Shown here piece after piece: positions 23,074 to 29,897 of a stretch of DNA of 41,719 nucleotides. The position numbers were made by a program, and so were the translations under genes. Origin of the DNA: Actinospineispora spinosispora DSM 44797 (GTDB lineage Bacteria > Actinomycetota > Actinomycetes > Mycobacteriales > Pseudonocardiaceae); contig NZ_KE386835.1 in the NCBI RefSeq assembly GCF_000429025.1, positions 628,159 to 669,877 on the forward strand. The letters are read 5' to 3'. Position 1 is the first letter of the stretch. Every line of letters begins with the position of its first letter. The notes beneath the pieces are model-generated. The model was not told where the DNA came from and made no database searches. It saw nothing but the letters and a program-made list of their open reading frames with translations.

Positions 23074-23484
23074 TTATCGCGCGTCCTGACCGAGGGTGTG
23101 GATGGTGGTCGCCTCGGGTGCATCCGCCTTGACCGTGTAGACCTCCCAGGGCTCCGCGCCGGGGCCGTGCACCCAGACCTTCTCCTGCAGGGCGTAGCAG
23201 CAGGCGGTGTCGTTCTCGACCTGGGTGAACAGGCCCAGCTCGGAGAGCCGGTCGGTCGCGGCGTCCACCTCACCGCTGGTCTCGACCTCGACGCCGAGGT
23301 GGTCCAGCACCGTCGGCCGGTCCGGCTCGCCCTCGATCAGGACGAGCTTGAGCGCCGGTTCGGTGACGGAGAAGTTGGCGTAACCGGGGCGGAGCTTCGC
23401 GGGTTCGATGCCGAACAGCGACCGGTAGAACGCGATCGAGCCTTCGAGGTCGGACACACGCAAGGCCAGCTGGACACGTGACAT
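23074..23484 (-). CDS. arsI: ArsI/CadI-type vicinal-oxygen-chelate protein
   Basis: 136 residues, a single VOC (glyoxalase-fold) unit: RVQLALRVSDLEGSIAFYRS at the start with the metal-ligand position, VLDHLGVEVETSGEVDAA with the second His, and WEVYTVKADA with the third ligand Glu. The paired cysteines in ENDTACCYALQEKVWV are the mark of ArsI, the Fe(II) C-As lyase that demethylates trivalent organoarsenicals, and of the related cadmium-induced CadI. Divergent from arsR-acr3 with ArsR-type operators between, which supports an arsenic role. The first metal position is less clear, so the reaction is inferred. Confidence 0.85.
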   Translation of the reverse strand: MSRVQLALRVSDLEGSIAFYRSLFGIEPAKLRPGYANFSVTEPALKLVLIEGEPDRPTVLDHLGVEVETSGEVDAATDRLSELGLFTQVENDTACCYALQEKVWVHGPGAEPWEVYTVKADAPEATTIHTLGQDAR

Positions 23485-23505
23485 GACTGCTTCACTCCCT
23501 GTTGT

Positions 23506-23552
23506 TTCGATGGCTGTCTAGACAGATCTTGCGCGTTGATTCGATAGCTGTC
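23506..23552. promoter_or_regulatory. Two ArsR-type operator sites
   Basis: The sequence TTCGAT[G/A]GCTGTC occurs at 23506-23518 and 23540-23552, 34 bases apart in the same orientation. The second, read with its flank as TTCGATAGCTGTCAA, is an imperfect dyad centred on AGCT; the first continues into a TGTCTAGACA palindrome (23515-23524). The pair lies between the divergent arsI-like and arsR starts, so each gene can have its own site. Confidence 0.7.
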
Positions 23553-23563
23553 AAGGTAGATGG

Positions 23564-23929
23564 GTGTCAAACCAAGAACGGGTGCCGACCGACGCCGTGG
23601 GGTGCTGTTCCCCGCTGGTGCGGGAGCCGCTGTCGAGTGAGCAGGCGGTCGAGCTGGCGCGGCTGTTCAAAGCGATGGGCGACCCGGTGCGCCTGCGACT
23701 GCTGTCGCTGATCGCCTCGCACGCGGGCGGCGAGGCCTGCGTCTGCGACCTGACCGGGGTGTTCGAGCTGAGCGGCCCGACGATCAGCCATCACCTCAAG
23801 GTGCTGCGCGAGGCCGGTCTCATCACCGGTGAACGACGAGGCACCTGGGTCTACTACCGGGTCGAGCCCGATGCGCTGGGCCGGCTGTCAGCGATCCTGG
23901 TCCCGGACGTGGCGGCGGTCGGCGGATGA
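23564..23929 (+). CDS. arsR: ArsR-family arsenite-responsive repressor
   Basis: 121 residues from GTG, with AAGG about seven bases upstream. Winged helix with ALFKAMGDPVRLRLLSLIA-type entry (ARLFKAMGDPVRLRLLSLIA), recognition helix LSGPTISHHLKVLREAGLI and wing GERRGTWVYYRVEP. Cys residues for As(III) binding are GCCSPL at the N-terminus and EACVCDL in the DNA-binding region, the actinobacterial ArsR arrangement. The stop overlaps the acr3 start (ATGA), so the two are coupled. Confidence 0.92.
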   Translation: MSNQERVPTDAVGCCSPLVREPLSSEQAVELARLFKAMGDPVRLRLLSLIASHAGGEACVCDLTGVFELSGPTISHHLKVLREAGLITGERRGTWVYYRVEPDALGRLSAILVPDVAAVGG

Positions 23930-25026
23930 GCCCCGACCGGGCCGACGCGGCCCCCGCGGTCGTGACGAAGCTGTCCACGCTCGACCGGTTCCTGCCGCTG
24001 TGGATCCTCGCCGCCATGGCGATCGGCCTGGCCTGCGGACGCCTGGTCCCCGGCCTGGGCACCGCGCTGGACGCGATCTCGCTCGACGGCGTCTCACTGC
24101 CGATCGCGGTCGGTCTGTTGGTCATGATGTACCCGGTGCTGGCGAAGGTCCGCTACGACCGGCTGGACACCGTGACCGGCGACCGGCGCCTGCTCATCAC
24201 GTCGCTGGTGCTCAACTGGCTCGTCGGCCCGGCGTTGATGTTCGCGCTCGCCTGGCTGATGCTGCCGGACCTGCCCGAGTACCGCACCGGCCTGATCATC
24301 GTCGGGCTCGCCCGCTGCATCGCCATGGTCATCATCTGGAACGACCTCGCGTGCGGCGACCGCGAGGCCGCCGCCGTGCTGGTGGCCCTGAACTCGGTGT
24401 TCCAGGTGGTGGCGTTCGCCGCGCTCGGCTGGTTCTACCTGTCGGTCCTGCCCGGGTGGCTCGGTCTGCCCCGCACGGACCTGGACGTCTCGGCCTGGCA
24501 GATCGCCCGCTCGGTCCTGGTCTTCCTCGGTGTCCCCCTGCTCGCCGGCTACCTCACCCGCCGCATCGGGGAGAGGACCAAGGGCCGCGACTGGTACGAG
24601 ACCCGGCTGTTGCCCGCGATCGGACCGTTCGCCCTGTACGGCCTGCTGTTCACGATCATCGTGCTGTTCGCGCTGCAGGGCGACGCGATCACCGCACGGC
24701 CTCTCGACGTCGCCCGGATCGCACTGCCCCTGCTGGTCTACTTCGCCGTCATGTGGTTCGGCTCGCTCGCACTGGCCCGGGTAGTCGGGCTCGGCTACGA
24801 GCGTTCCGCGACGCTGGCGTTCACCGCGGCGGGCAACAACTTCGAGCTGGCGATCGCCGTCGCCATCGCCACCTTCGGCGTCACCTCCGGCCAGGCCCTC
24901 GCCGGTGTGGTCGGCCCGCTGATCGAGGTCCCGGTGCTGGTCGCGCTGGTCTACGTCTCACTCCGGGCACGCCGCCGCTGGACCGGTCTCACGACGCACC
25001 GGTCGCGGGCCGCCGCACCGCGTTGA
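23926..25026 (+). CDS. acr3: Acr3-type arsenite efflux permease
   Basis: 366 residues with about ten membrane helices, starting RFLPLWILAAMAIGLACGRLVP. The Acr3 marks are AVGLLVMMYPVLAKVRYD (helix 2), the conserved Cys in LIIVGLARCIAMVIIWNDLA (helix 4, needed for arsenite transport in studied Acr3 proteins), ALNSVFQVVAFA and the late FTAAGNNFELAIAVAIATFG followed by GPLIEVPVLVALVY. It exports As(III) by proton exchange at the cell membrane. Coupled to arsR by a four-base overlap. Its last 69 bases overlap the 3' end of the convergent DJ-1/PfpI frame. Confidence 0.93.
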   Translation: MSPDRADAAPAVVTKLSTLDRFLPLWILAAMAIGLACGRLVPGLGTALDAISLDGVSLPIAVGLLVMMYPVLAKVRYDRLDTVTGDRRLLITSLVLNWLVGPALMFALAWLMLPDLPEYRTGLIIVGLARCIAMVIIWNDLACGDREAAAVLVALNSVFQVVAFAALGWFYLSVLPGWLGLPRTDLDVSAWQIARSVLVFLGVPLLAGYLTRRIGERTKGRDWYETRLLPAIGPFALYGLLFTIIVLFALQGDAITARPLDVARIALPLLVYFAVMWFGSLALARVVGLGYERSATLAFTAAGNNFELAIAVAIATFGVTSGQALAGVVGPLIEVPVLVALVYVSLRARRRWTGLTTHRSRAAAPR

Positions 25027-25635
25027 TCGTCGGTTGGTAGGCGTGGTGCGGCGGCGCAGGTACACGACGAACTGGCGGGCCAGCTCCAGCGCACTCTCCG
25101 GCCCGAGGTCGTGTTCCACGAGCGCGAGGGTGAGGTCGAACGCGGCGGTCACGCCCGCGGAGGTCCAGACGTCGCCGTCCCGTAGGTAGATCGAGTCCGG
25201 TTCCACCCGGAGGGCCGGGTACTCGGCCGCCAGCCGCTGGGCACAGTCCCAGTGCGTCGTCACGCGCCGTCCGTCGAGCAGACCCGCCTCGGCCAGCAGA
25301 AACGCACCGGAGCAGGTCGAGACCACTCGCCGGGAGCGCCCCGCCGACGCGCGGATCGCGTCGATCAGGCCGGCGTCGCGGGCGGCGTCCCACGCGGACA
25401 TCCCGCCGATGACCGCGAGCGTGTCGATCCGGCCGGTCCCCTCACGCAGAGCCGTCACCCCGCCGAGGGTCAGGCCCCGGCCGAGGTCGAGGGGCATGCC
25501 CTCGGAGGTGGCGACCCCCACCCGGTAGGCGGCGGGCCCTCCCTGCGACACCGCTAGGTGGGAGGCGATCTCGAACATGTCGCGCACCCCGAACAGCTCG
25601 GTGCCGTGCACGCCCGGATGCCCGACCACCAGCAC
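24958..25635 (-). CDS. Stand-alone DJ-1/PfpI domain protein (possibly frameshifted at C-terminus)
   Basis: 225 residues from GTG at 25635, 22 bases after the stop of the GlxA-type regulator; the frame is open upstream only because the regulator is read out of frame. The DJ-1/PfpI fold is visible: VLVVGHPGVHGTELFGVRDM, TLAVIGGMSAWDAARD, nucleophile elbow RRVVSTCSGAFLLAEAGLLD, RRVTTHWDCAQRLAAEYP and AGVTAAFDLTLALVEHDLG. This matches the sensor half of GlxA regulators and isonitrile-hydratase-like proteins. After RQFVVYLRR the residues become Arg/Thr/Pro-rich and the gene overlaps acr3 by 69 bases. A single-base loss near 25056 would give a shorter frame ending at 24989. No AraC domain follows, unlike the paralogue upstream. 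Confidence 0.75.
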   Translation of the reverse strand: MLVVGHPGVHGTELFGVRDMFEIASHLAVSQGGPAAYRVGVATSEGMPLDLGRGLTLGGVTALREGTGRIDTLAVIGGMSAWDAARDAGLIDAIRASAGRSRRVVSTCSGAFLLAEAGLLDGRRVTTHWDCAQRLAAEYPALRVEPDSIYLRDGDVWTSAGVTAAFDLTLALVEHDLGPESALELARQFVVYLRRRTTPTNRRSTRCGGPRPVRRETGPAAACPE

Positions 25636-25657
25636 CCGTCGGCCGTCCTCGGTGGCG

Positions 25658-26590
25658 TCAGCCGCCGAAGGTGCGCCGGTAGGCGGTGGGCGTGGTGTCC
25701 AGGACTCGCCGGAAGTGCAGCCGCAGGTTGGCCGCCGTACCGAGCCCACAGTCACGCGCGACCCGGTCCATCGAGTGGTCGGTGGTCTCCAGCAGTTCCC
25801 GGGCCCGACCCAGCCGCGCGTCGAGCAGCCACTGCAGCGGGGTCGTTCCGGTCTCCTCGGTGAACCGGCGCATGAGTGTGCGCTGCGAGACGCCCGCGTG
25901 CCGGGCGAGCTCGCGCAGCGTGACCTGCTCGCCGAGGCGGTGCAGGGCCCATTCGCGCGTGTCGGACAGCGACGCATCGCCCGCCACCGAGACGGGAGCG
26001 GGCACGTACTGGGCCTGCCCGCCCTCGCGGTGCGGGGCGGCGACCAGACCTCGAGCGATCCGGTTGGCCACCGTCGCCCCGAGGTCGCGGCGCACGATGT
26101 GCAGACACAGATCGATGCCGCAGCACACCCCGGCCGAGGTGAGTACCTCACCCTCGTCGACGTAGAGCACGTCGCGCTCCACGGACACCGAGGGGTAGTC
26201 GCGCGCGAAATCCTCGATGTACTGCCAGTGGGTGGTGGCGCGCAGACCGTCCAGGACGCCCGCTTCGGCCAGCGCGAAGGCTCCCGTGCAGATCGACACC
26301 ATCCGCGCGCCCCGCTCGTGCGCCTCGGCCAACGCGGCGATCATGGCCGCCGGCCGCCGGCAGGGCGGGTCGGCCCCCGGCACGATCACGGTGTCGGCAG
26401 TGCGCACCTGCTCCAGGCCCACATCGGCGAGCACCGCGAAGCCTCCGGTGGTGTGCACGGTCGCGCCGACGGTGCACACGGTCGTCTCGTACGGGGTCTC
26501 CGGCCGAGCGGAGAAGATCTGCGCGGGGATCGCCAGATCCAGGGGCATGACCCCCTCCAGGGCCAGGATCACGATCCGATGAGCCGCCAT
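25658..26590 (-). CDS. GlxA-type AraC-family regulator with DJ-1/PfpI sensor
   Basis: 310 residues. Residues 1-190 are a DJ-1/PfpI domain (IVILALEGVMPLDLAIPAQI, TVIVPGADPPCRRP, nucleophile elbow MVSICTGAFALAEAGVLDG, RATTHWQYIEDFARDYP). Residues about 215-310 are an AraC DNA-binding domain: VTLRELARHAGVSQRTLMRR and the second helix-turn-helix near SMDRVARDCGLGTAANLRLH. The ATG has TAGAAT six bases upstream on the minus strand, so a leaderless message is likely. It is divergent from the HD-RidA-OYE operon and followed by a DJ-1-only paralogue; it probably activates one or both (inference). Confidence 0.9.
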   Translation of the reverse strand: MAAHRIVILALEGVMPLDLAIPAQIFSARPETPYETTVCTVGATVHTTGGFAVLADVGLEQVRTADTVIVPGADPPCRRPAAMIAALAEAHERGARMVSICTGAFALAEAGVLDGLRATTHWQYIEDFARDYPSVSVERDVLYVDEGEVLTSAGVCCGIDLCLHIVRRDLGATVANRIARGLVAAPHREGGQAQYVPAPVSVAGDASLSDTREWALHRLGEQVTLRELARHAGVSQRTLMRRFTEETGTTPLQWLLDARLGRARELLETTDHSMDRVARDCGLGTAANLRLHFRRVLDTTPTAYRRTFGG

Positions 26591-26660
26591 GGCAATATTC
26601 TAACGAAGTGGGGCAATTTCGCCTATCGCCAGGTCAGAGCTGACTCGGCAAGCTGAAGAC

Positions 26661-27335
26661 ATGACCGGACCTACCCCAAAGGCGACCGCCGACCTGATCA
26701 CGCTGCCCGGTACACCGCTCGCCGAAGCCGTGCTGAACCTGATCCACCCGGTGGAGACGCCGTCGGTGTTCAACCACAGCATCCGCAGCTACCTGTTCGC
26801 CCGGCTGGTCGCCGGTCGCCTCGGCCTGTCCGGGGGTAGCGACTACGACGATGACCTGCTGTTCTCCGCATGCGCGATGCACGACCTCGGGGTGGCCCCA
26901 GACGGCCCGCACCGCCAACGGTTCGAGGTCGAGGGCGCCGACCGCGCCGCCGAGTTCCTGACTGGTCGAGGGGTGTCCACATCGGACGCCGACCAGGTGT
27001 GGCAGGCGATCGCGCTGCACAGCTCGCCGGGCATCGCGGAACGCCGGGGCACGCTGTGCGTGCTCGTCCGCGAAGGTGTCGCACTCGACTTCGGCGGCCC
27101 GATGGGGGCGAACCACGTCGAGGCGCTCACCGACGAGCAGGCCGACGCCGTGCACTTGGTGTACCCGAGGCTGGACATGGTCCGTTCACTCACCGACGCG
27201 ATCGTCGCGCACGCCGCGAAGAACCCGAAGAACGCGCCCCGCTACTCGATCCCCGGTGAGTTCCTCCGTGAACGCGAGGCCTACGGCCGGACCCGGATGG
27301 AGCATGCCTGCGGCTCGTCCCGCTGGGGCAGCTGA
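26661..27335 (+). CDS. HD-domain hydrolase, cyanamide-hydratase-like
   Basis: 224 residues. The metal-binding HD signature is complete: H in FNHSIRSYLFARL (about residue 37), HD in FSACAMHDLGVAPDG (about 75-76), His in AIALHSSPGIA and a late Asp in LDMVRSLTDAIV. The spacing HSIRSYLF...CAMHDLG resembles the cyanamide hydratase/Ddi2 subgroup rather than nucleotide phosphohydrolases. Such enzymes use Zn to hydrate cyanamide to urea; other substrates are possible. Spacing of 30 bases to RidA and the same direction indicate one operon with RidA and an Old Yellow Enzyme. Confidence 0.75.
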   Translation: MTGPTPKATADLITLPGTPLAEAVLNLIHPVETPSVFNHSIRSYLFARLVAGRLGLSGGSDYDDDLLFSACAMHDLGVAPDGPHRQRFEVEGADRAAEFLTGRGVSTSDADQVWQAIALHSSPGIAERRGTLCVLVREGVALDFGGPMGANHVEALTDEQADAVHLVYPRLDMVRSLTDAIVAHAAKNPKNAPRYSIPGEFLREREAYGRTRMEHACGSSRWGS

Positions 27336-27365
27336 ACCCCCGTCACCACGAAAGGAAACCGTGCA

Positions 27366-27785
27366 ATGACCATCCACACCGTCGAGGTTCCCGAGGACTC
27401 CGAGGTCTTCGGCACGACCGTCACCGCCTTCGCCAACTTCGGCTACTCCGCCGCGGTCCGCGCCCACGGCCTGCTCTTCATCGCTGGCACGATCGGCCGT
27501 CGCGCCGACGGCACCATCCCCGACGACATCGAGGAACAAACCGAGATCGCCATCGCGCGCATCGAGGAGATCCTCCGCCTGGAGGGACTCGACCTGCCCG
27601 CCCTCGTCGATGTCACCAGCTACCACGTCGACATCCACCGGAACCTGCCCGGCTTCGCCAAGGCCAAGGCGCGCCTGATCACCCCTCCGTACCCGACCTG
27701 GTCACTGATCGGAGTGAGCGGGCTGGCCAGCCCCGGGCTGCTCGTCGAGATCCGCGCCACGGCCGCCCATCCCGACCCTTCCTGA
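27366..27785 (+). CDS. RidA/YjgF/UK114 family protein
   Basis: 139 residues, one chorismate-mutase-like domain. Marks: FGYSAAVRAHGLLFIAGTIG, IEEQTEIAIARIEEIL and VDVTSYHVDIHRNLPGFAKA, then YPTWSLIGVSGLASPGLLVEI with the late Glu. The Arg that binds the carboxylate in true RidA enzymes (R105, RxxV motif) is not present: the expected RVAV-like stretch reads LLVEI after SGLAS. So this is a Rid-type protein of a different subfamily, and imine deaminase activity cannot be assumed. AAAGGA lies upstream of ATG. Middle gene of the HD-RidA-OYE operon. Confidence 0.85.
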   Translation: MTIHTVEVPEDSEVFGTTVTAFANFGYSAAVRAHGLLFIAGTIGRRADGTIPDDIEEQTEIAIARIEEILRLEGLDLPALVDVTSYHVDIHRNLPGFAKAKARLITPPYPTWSLIGVSGLASPGLLVEIRATAAHPDPS

Positions 27786-27797
27786 CCGGGTTCCACC

Positions 27798-28880
27798 GTG
27801 ACCAGCATCTTCGAGCCCGTCACCGTTCGCGGCACGCGAGTACGCAACCGGGCCTGGCTCGCTCCCCTGTGCCAGTACTCCGTCGACGCGCGGGACGGCG
27901 TGCCCACCGACTGGCATCTCGTCCACCTGGGCGCGAGGGCGACCGGCGGATTCGGTCTCGTGATGACCGAGGCCACCGCGGTCACCCCGGAAGGACGGAT
28001 CACGCCGCACGACACGGGGCTGTGGAACGACGCCCAGGCGACCGCATGGGAACGCATCACCGGTTTCCTCGCCTCGCAGGGCGCCATCCCGGCGGTGCAG
28101 CTGGCTCACGCGGGTCGCAAGGCCTCGACCACGCGGCCGTGGCGCGGCGGGGTTCCGGTGGACCCGGACGCGGGCGGCTGGACGCCGCTCGCGCCCTCGC
28201 CGTCGCCGTACCCAGGCCTGACCAGTCCGATCGCCATGACTCAGGCCGCCATCGACGCAACGGTCCGGGCCTTCGCCGCTGCCGCGTCGCGCGCGGTGGA
28301 CGCGGGTTTCGAGGTGGTCGAGGTGCACGCGGCACATGGCTACCTGCTCCACGAGTTCCTTTCTCCCCTGTCCAACGGCCGGACGGACTCCTACGGCGGC
28401 TCGTTCCGCAACCGCGCGCGACTGCTCATCGAGGTCGTCGACGCGGTCCGCGCTGCCATCCCCGACATCAGGCCCCTGTTCGTCAGGCTGTCCGCGACCG
28501 ACTGGGTCGACGGAGGCTGGACACTGGACGACACGGTCGCCCTGTCGGCCCTGCTGGCCGACCACGGGGTGGACCTCGTCGACCTGAGCTCCGGCGGCAA
28601 CGACCCCGGCCAGCGGATTCCCGTGGGCCCCGGCTACCAGGTGCCGTTCGCACGAGCGGTCCGAGCCGAAACCGGGCTGCGCACCGCCGCGGTCGGCCTG
28701 ATCACCGAACCCAGCCAGGCCCAGGCAATCCTGGACGAGGGTGCGGCCGACGCGGTCCTCCTCGGCCGAGCCGCGCTGCGTGAGCCGACCTGGCCGGTGC
28801 GCGCGGCCCACGAGCTGGGCCTCCCGGTGCCGGACGCGCCCTATCCGGTGCAGTACCTGCGGGGCGCGTACCGGTCGTGA
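27798..28880 (+). CDS. YqjM-type Old Yellow Enzyme (NADH:flavin oxidoreductase)
   Basis: 360 residues from GTG at 27798, 12 bases after ridA. Classical YqjM marks: RNRAWLAPLCQYSVDARDG with the FMN-near Cys, AVQLAHAGRKAS (YqjM subgroup) and the intact active-site motif EVHAAHGYLLHEFLSPLSNG with both His and the Tyr. YGGSFRNRARLLIEV and DLVDLSSGGN complete the barrel, and AVLLGRAALREPTWP is the C-terminal FMN phosphate site. It reduces activated C=C bonds (enones, nitro compounds) with NAD(P)H. This contrasts with the OYE at 21967, which has lost two of these residues. Confidence 0.93.
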   Translation: MTSIFEPVTVRGTRVRNRAWLAPLCQYSVDARDGVPTDWHLVHLGARATGGFGLVMTEATAVTPEGRITPHDTGLWNDAQATAWERITGFLASQGAIPAVQLAHAGRKASTTRPWRGGVPVDPDAGGWTPLAPSPSPYPGLTSPIAMTQAAIDATVRAFAAAASRAVDAGFEVVEVHAAHGYLLHEFLSPLSNGRTDSYGGSFRNRARLLIEVVDAVRAAIPDIRPLFVRLSATDWVDGGWTLDDTVALSALLADHGVDLVDLSSGGNDPGQRIPVGPGYQVPFARAVRAETGLRTAAVGLITEPSQAQAILDEGAADAVLLGRAALREPTWPVRAAHELGLPVPDAPYPVQYLRGAYRS

Positions 28881-28957
28881 ACCGGCGCTGTTCGCACGCC
28901 CGGCGCTGTAGTCCCCGGCCGCGGGTCGGGCACGCGGGCTCCGCCCGAAGCCTCGAA

Positions 28958-29023
28958 CATGATCACCACGGTGTGGTAGCTGAATCCGCGCGGGAAATCA
29001 GCCACCACACCGTGGTGATCATG
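28958..29023. repeat. 66-bp palindrome CATGATCACCAC...
   Basis: The left arm CATGATCACCACGGTGTGGT (28958-28977) is exactly repeated in inverted form at 29004-29023; a further five bases (GCTGA/TCAGC) pair inside after a one-base mismatch. A 16-base loop remains. It lies between the OYE stop and the tRNA-Tyr terminator. Its arms are unrelated to the GTGAGTGG family. Confidence 0.85.
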
Positions 29024-29031
29024 GAAACGAG

Positions 29032-29069
29032 AACAGCCCCTGACCAGTTTGTGCTGGTCAGGGGCTGTT
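29032..29069 (-). terminator. Terminator of tRNA-Tyr
   Basis: AACAGCCCCTGACCAG (29032-29047) pairs perfectly with CTGGTCAGGGGCTGTT (29054-29069), with a six-base loop. It begins eight bases after the tRNA 3' end on the minus strand. The following bases (CTCGTTTCC) are only partly T-rich. Confidence 0.8.
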
Positions 29070-29076
29070 CCGACCC

Positions 29077-29162
29077 TGGTGGCAGATCTAGGATTCGAAC
29101 CTAGGAAGGCTTTCGCCGACGGATTTACAGTCCGCTCCCATTGGCCGCTCGGGCAATCTGCC
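29077..29162 (-). tRNA. tRNA-Tyr (anticodon GTA), CCA encoded
   Basis: 86 bases. Acceptor arms GGCAGAT/ATCTGCC, D-arm CCC...GGG, anticodon loop CTGTAAA within stem GCGGA/TCCGT, a long variable arm (CGGCGAAAGCC) typical of class II tRNA-Tyr, and T-arm CTAGG-TTCGAAT-CCTAG. The discriminator A and a genomic CCA follow. It is divergent from yajQ. Confidence 0.96.
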
Positions 29163-29254
29163 GGGGTGCGCTTCACCGGGGTGATCGCGTAGTGAAGATA
29201 ATACGACAGCGGTCAGAGGCGATCGCACCGGGCTCGATGATCGGAGGCGTAGAC

Positions 29255-29746
29255 GTGGCAGATCCTTCATTCGACGTGGTCAGCAAGGTCGACCGGCAGG
29301 AGGTGGACAACGCCCTCAACCAGGCGTCCAAGGAGCTCTCGCAGCGGTTCGACTTCCGGGGCACCGGCGCCGGGGTGAGCTGGTCCGGCGAGGAAGCGAT
29401 CACGATCGAGGCGGAGACGGAGGAGCGGTGCCGCGCCGCCGTCGAGGTCTTCAAGGAGAAGTTGATCAAGCGCAACATCTCACTGAAGGCGTTCGAGGTG
29501 GGCGACCCGACGCCGTCCGGGCGCATTCACAAGGTGACCGGCACGATCGTGCAGGGCATCGCGTCGGACAAGGCCAAGGAGATCTCGAAGGCGATCCGGG
29601 ACGAGAAGCTCAAGGGCGTTCAGGCGCAGATCCAGGGTGACCAGCTGCGGGTGTCGGGCAAGAAGAAGGACGACCTGCAGTCCGTCATTGCGCTGCTCAA
29701 GGGTAAGGACTTCGGCATCGCGCTACAGTTCACGAACTACCGGTAG
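29255..29746 (+). CDS. yajQ: YajQ family nucleotide-binding protein
   Basis: 163 residues from GTG at 29255, the standard YajQ length; GGAGG lies about ten bases upstream. The start MADPSFDVVSKVDRQEVDNA, RFDFRGTGAGVSW, LKAFEVGDPTPSGR and VRV-like QLRVSGKKKDDLQSVIALLK leading to LQFTNYR are all diagnostic. The protein has two ferredoxin-like halves; Xanthomonas and Pseudomonas homologues bind cyclic di-GMP and act with a LysR regulator, while the E. coli protein binds nucleotides or RNA. Its role in actinobacteria is not settled. Single-gene unit between tRNA-Tyr and a terminator hairpin. Confidence 0.95.
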   Translation: MADPSFDVVSKVDRQEVDNALNQASKELSQRFDFRGTGAGVSWSGEEAITIEAETEERCRAAVEVFKEKLIKRNISLKAFEVGDPTPSGRIHKVTGTIVQGIASDKAKEISKAIRDEKLKGVQAQIQGDQLRVSGKKKDDLQSVIALLKGKDFGIALQFTNYR

Positions 29747-29758
29747 TGGGAGGACGGT

Positions 29759-29801
29759 GCCGCAGGTCCCGGTGGCCGAACCGGCCGGGGAGGCCTGCGG
29801 C
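29759..29801 (+). terminator. Hairpin after yajQ
   Basis: GCCGCAGG (29759-29766) pairs with CCTGCGGC (29794-29801), and the GC-rich centre (GGTGGCC/GGCCGG) can extend the fold. No T-run; a terminator is likely from position. Confidence 0.6.
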
Positions 29802-29827
29802 GCTCATGTCGAATCCCAGCGGTCAGA

Positions 29828-29833
29828 TATAAT
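29828..29833 (+). promoter_or_regulatory. Perfect TATAAT -10 before the FCD-like gene
   Basis: TATAAT is exact and lies in an otherwise GC-rich gap 64 bases before the FCD-like start. The position 17 bases upstream (CATGTC) is a poor -35, so an activator or extended -10 would be needed. Confidence 0.45.
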
Positions 29834-29897
29834 TGATGCACGAAGTACTGCTGCGGGCGGGTTGATCGACATTCTTCGGCGCTGAGATCGGAGGCGC

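Noticed and set aside
29141..29254. Upstream in-frame start for yajQ at 29141
   Set aside because: It would lie inside tRNA-Tyr; the GTG at 29255 with GGAGG upstream gives the standard 163-residue protein.
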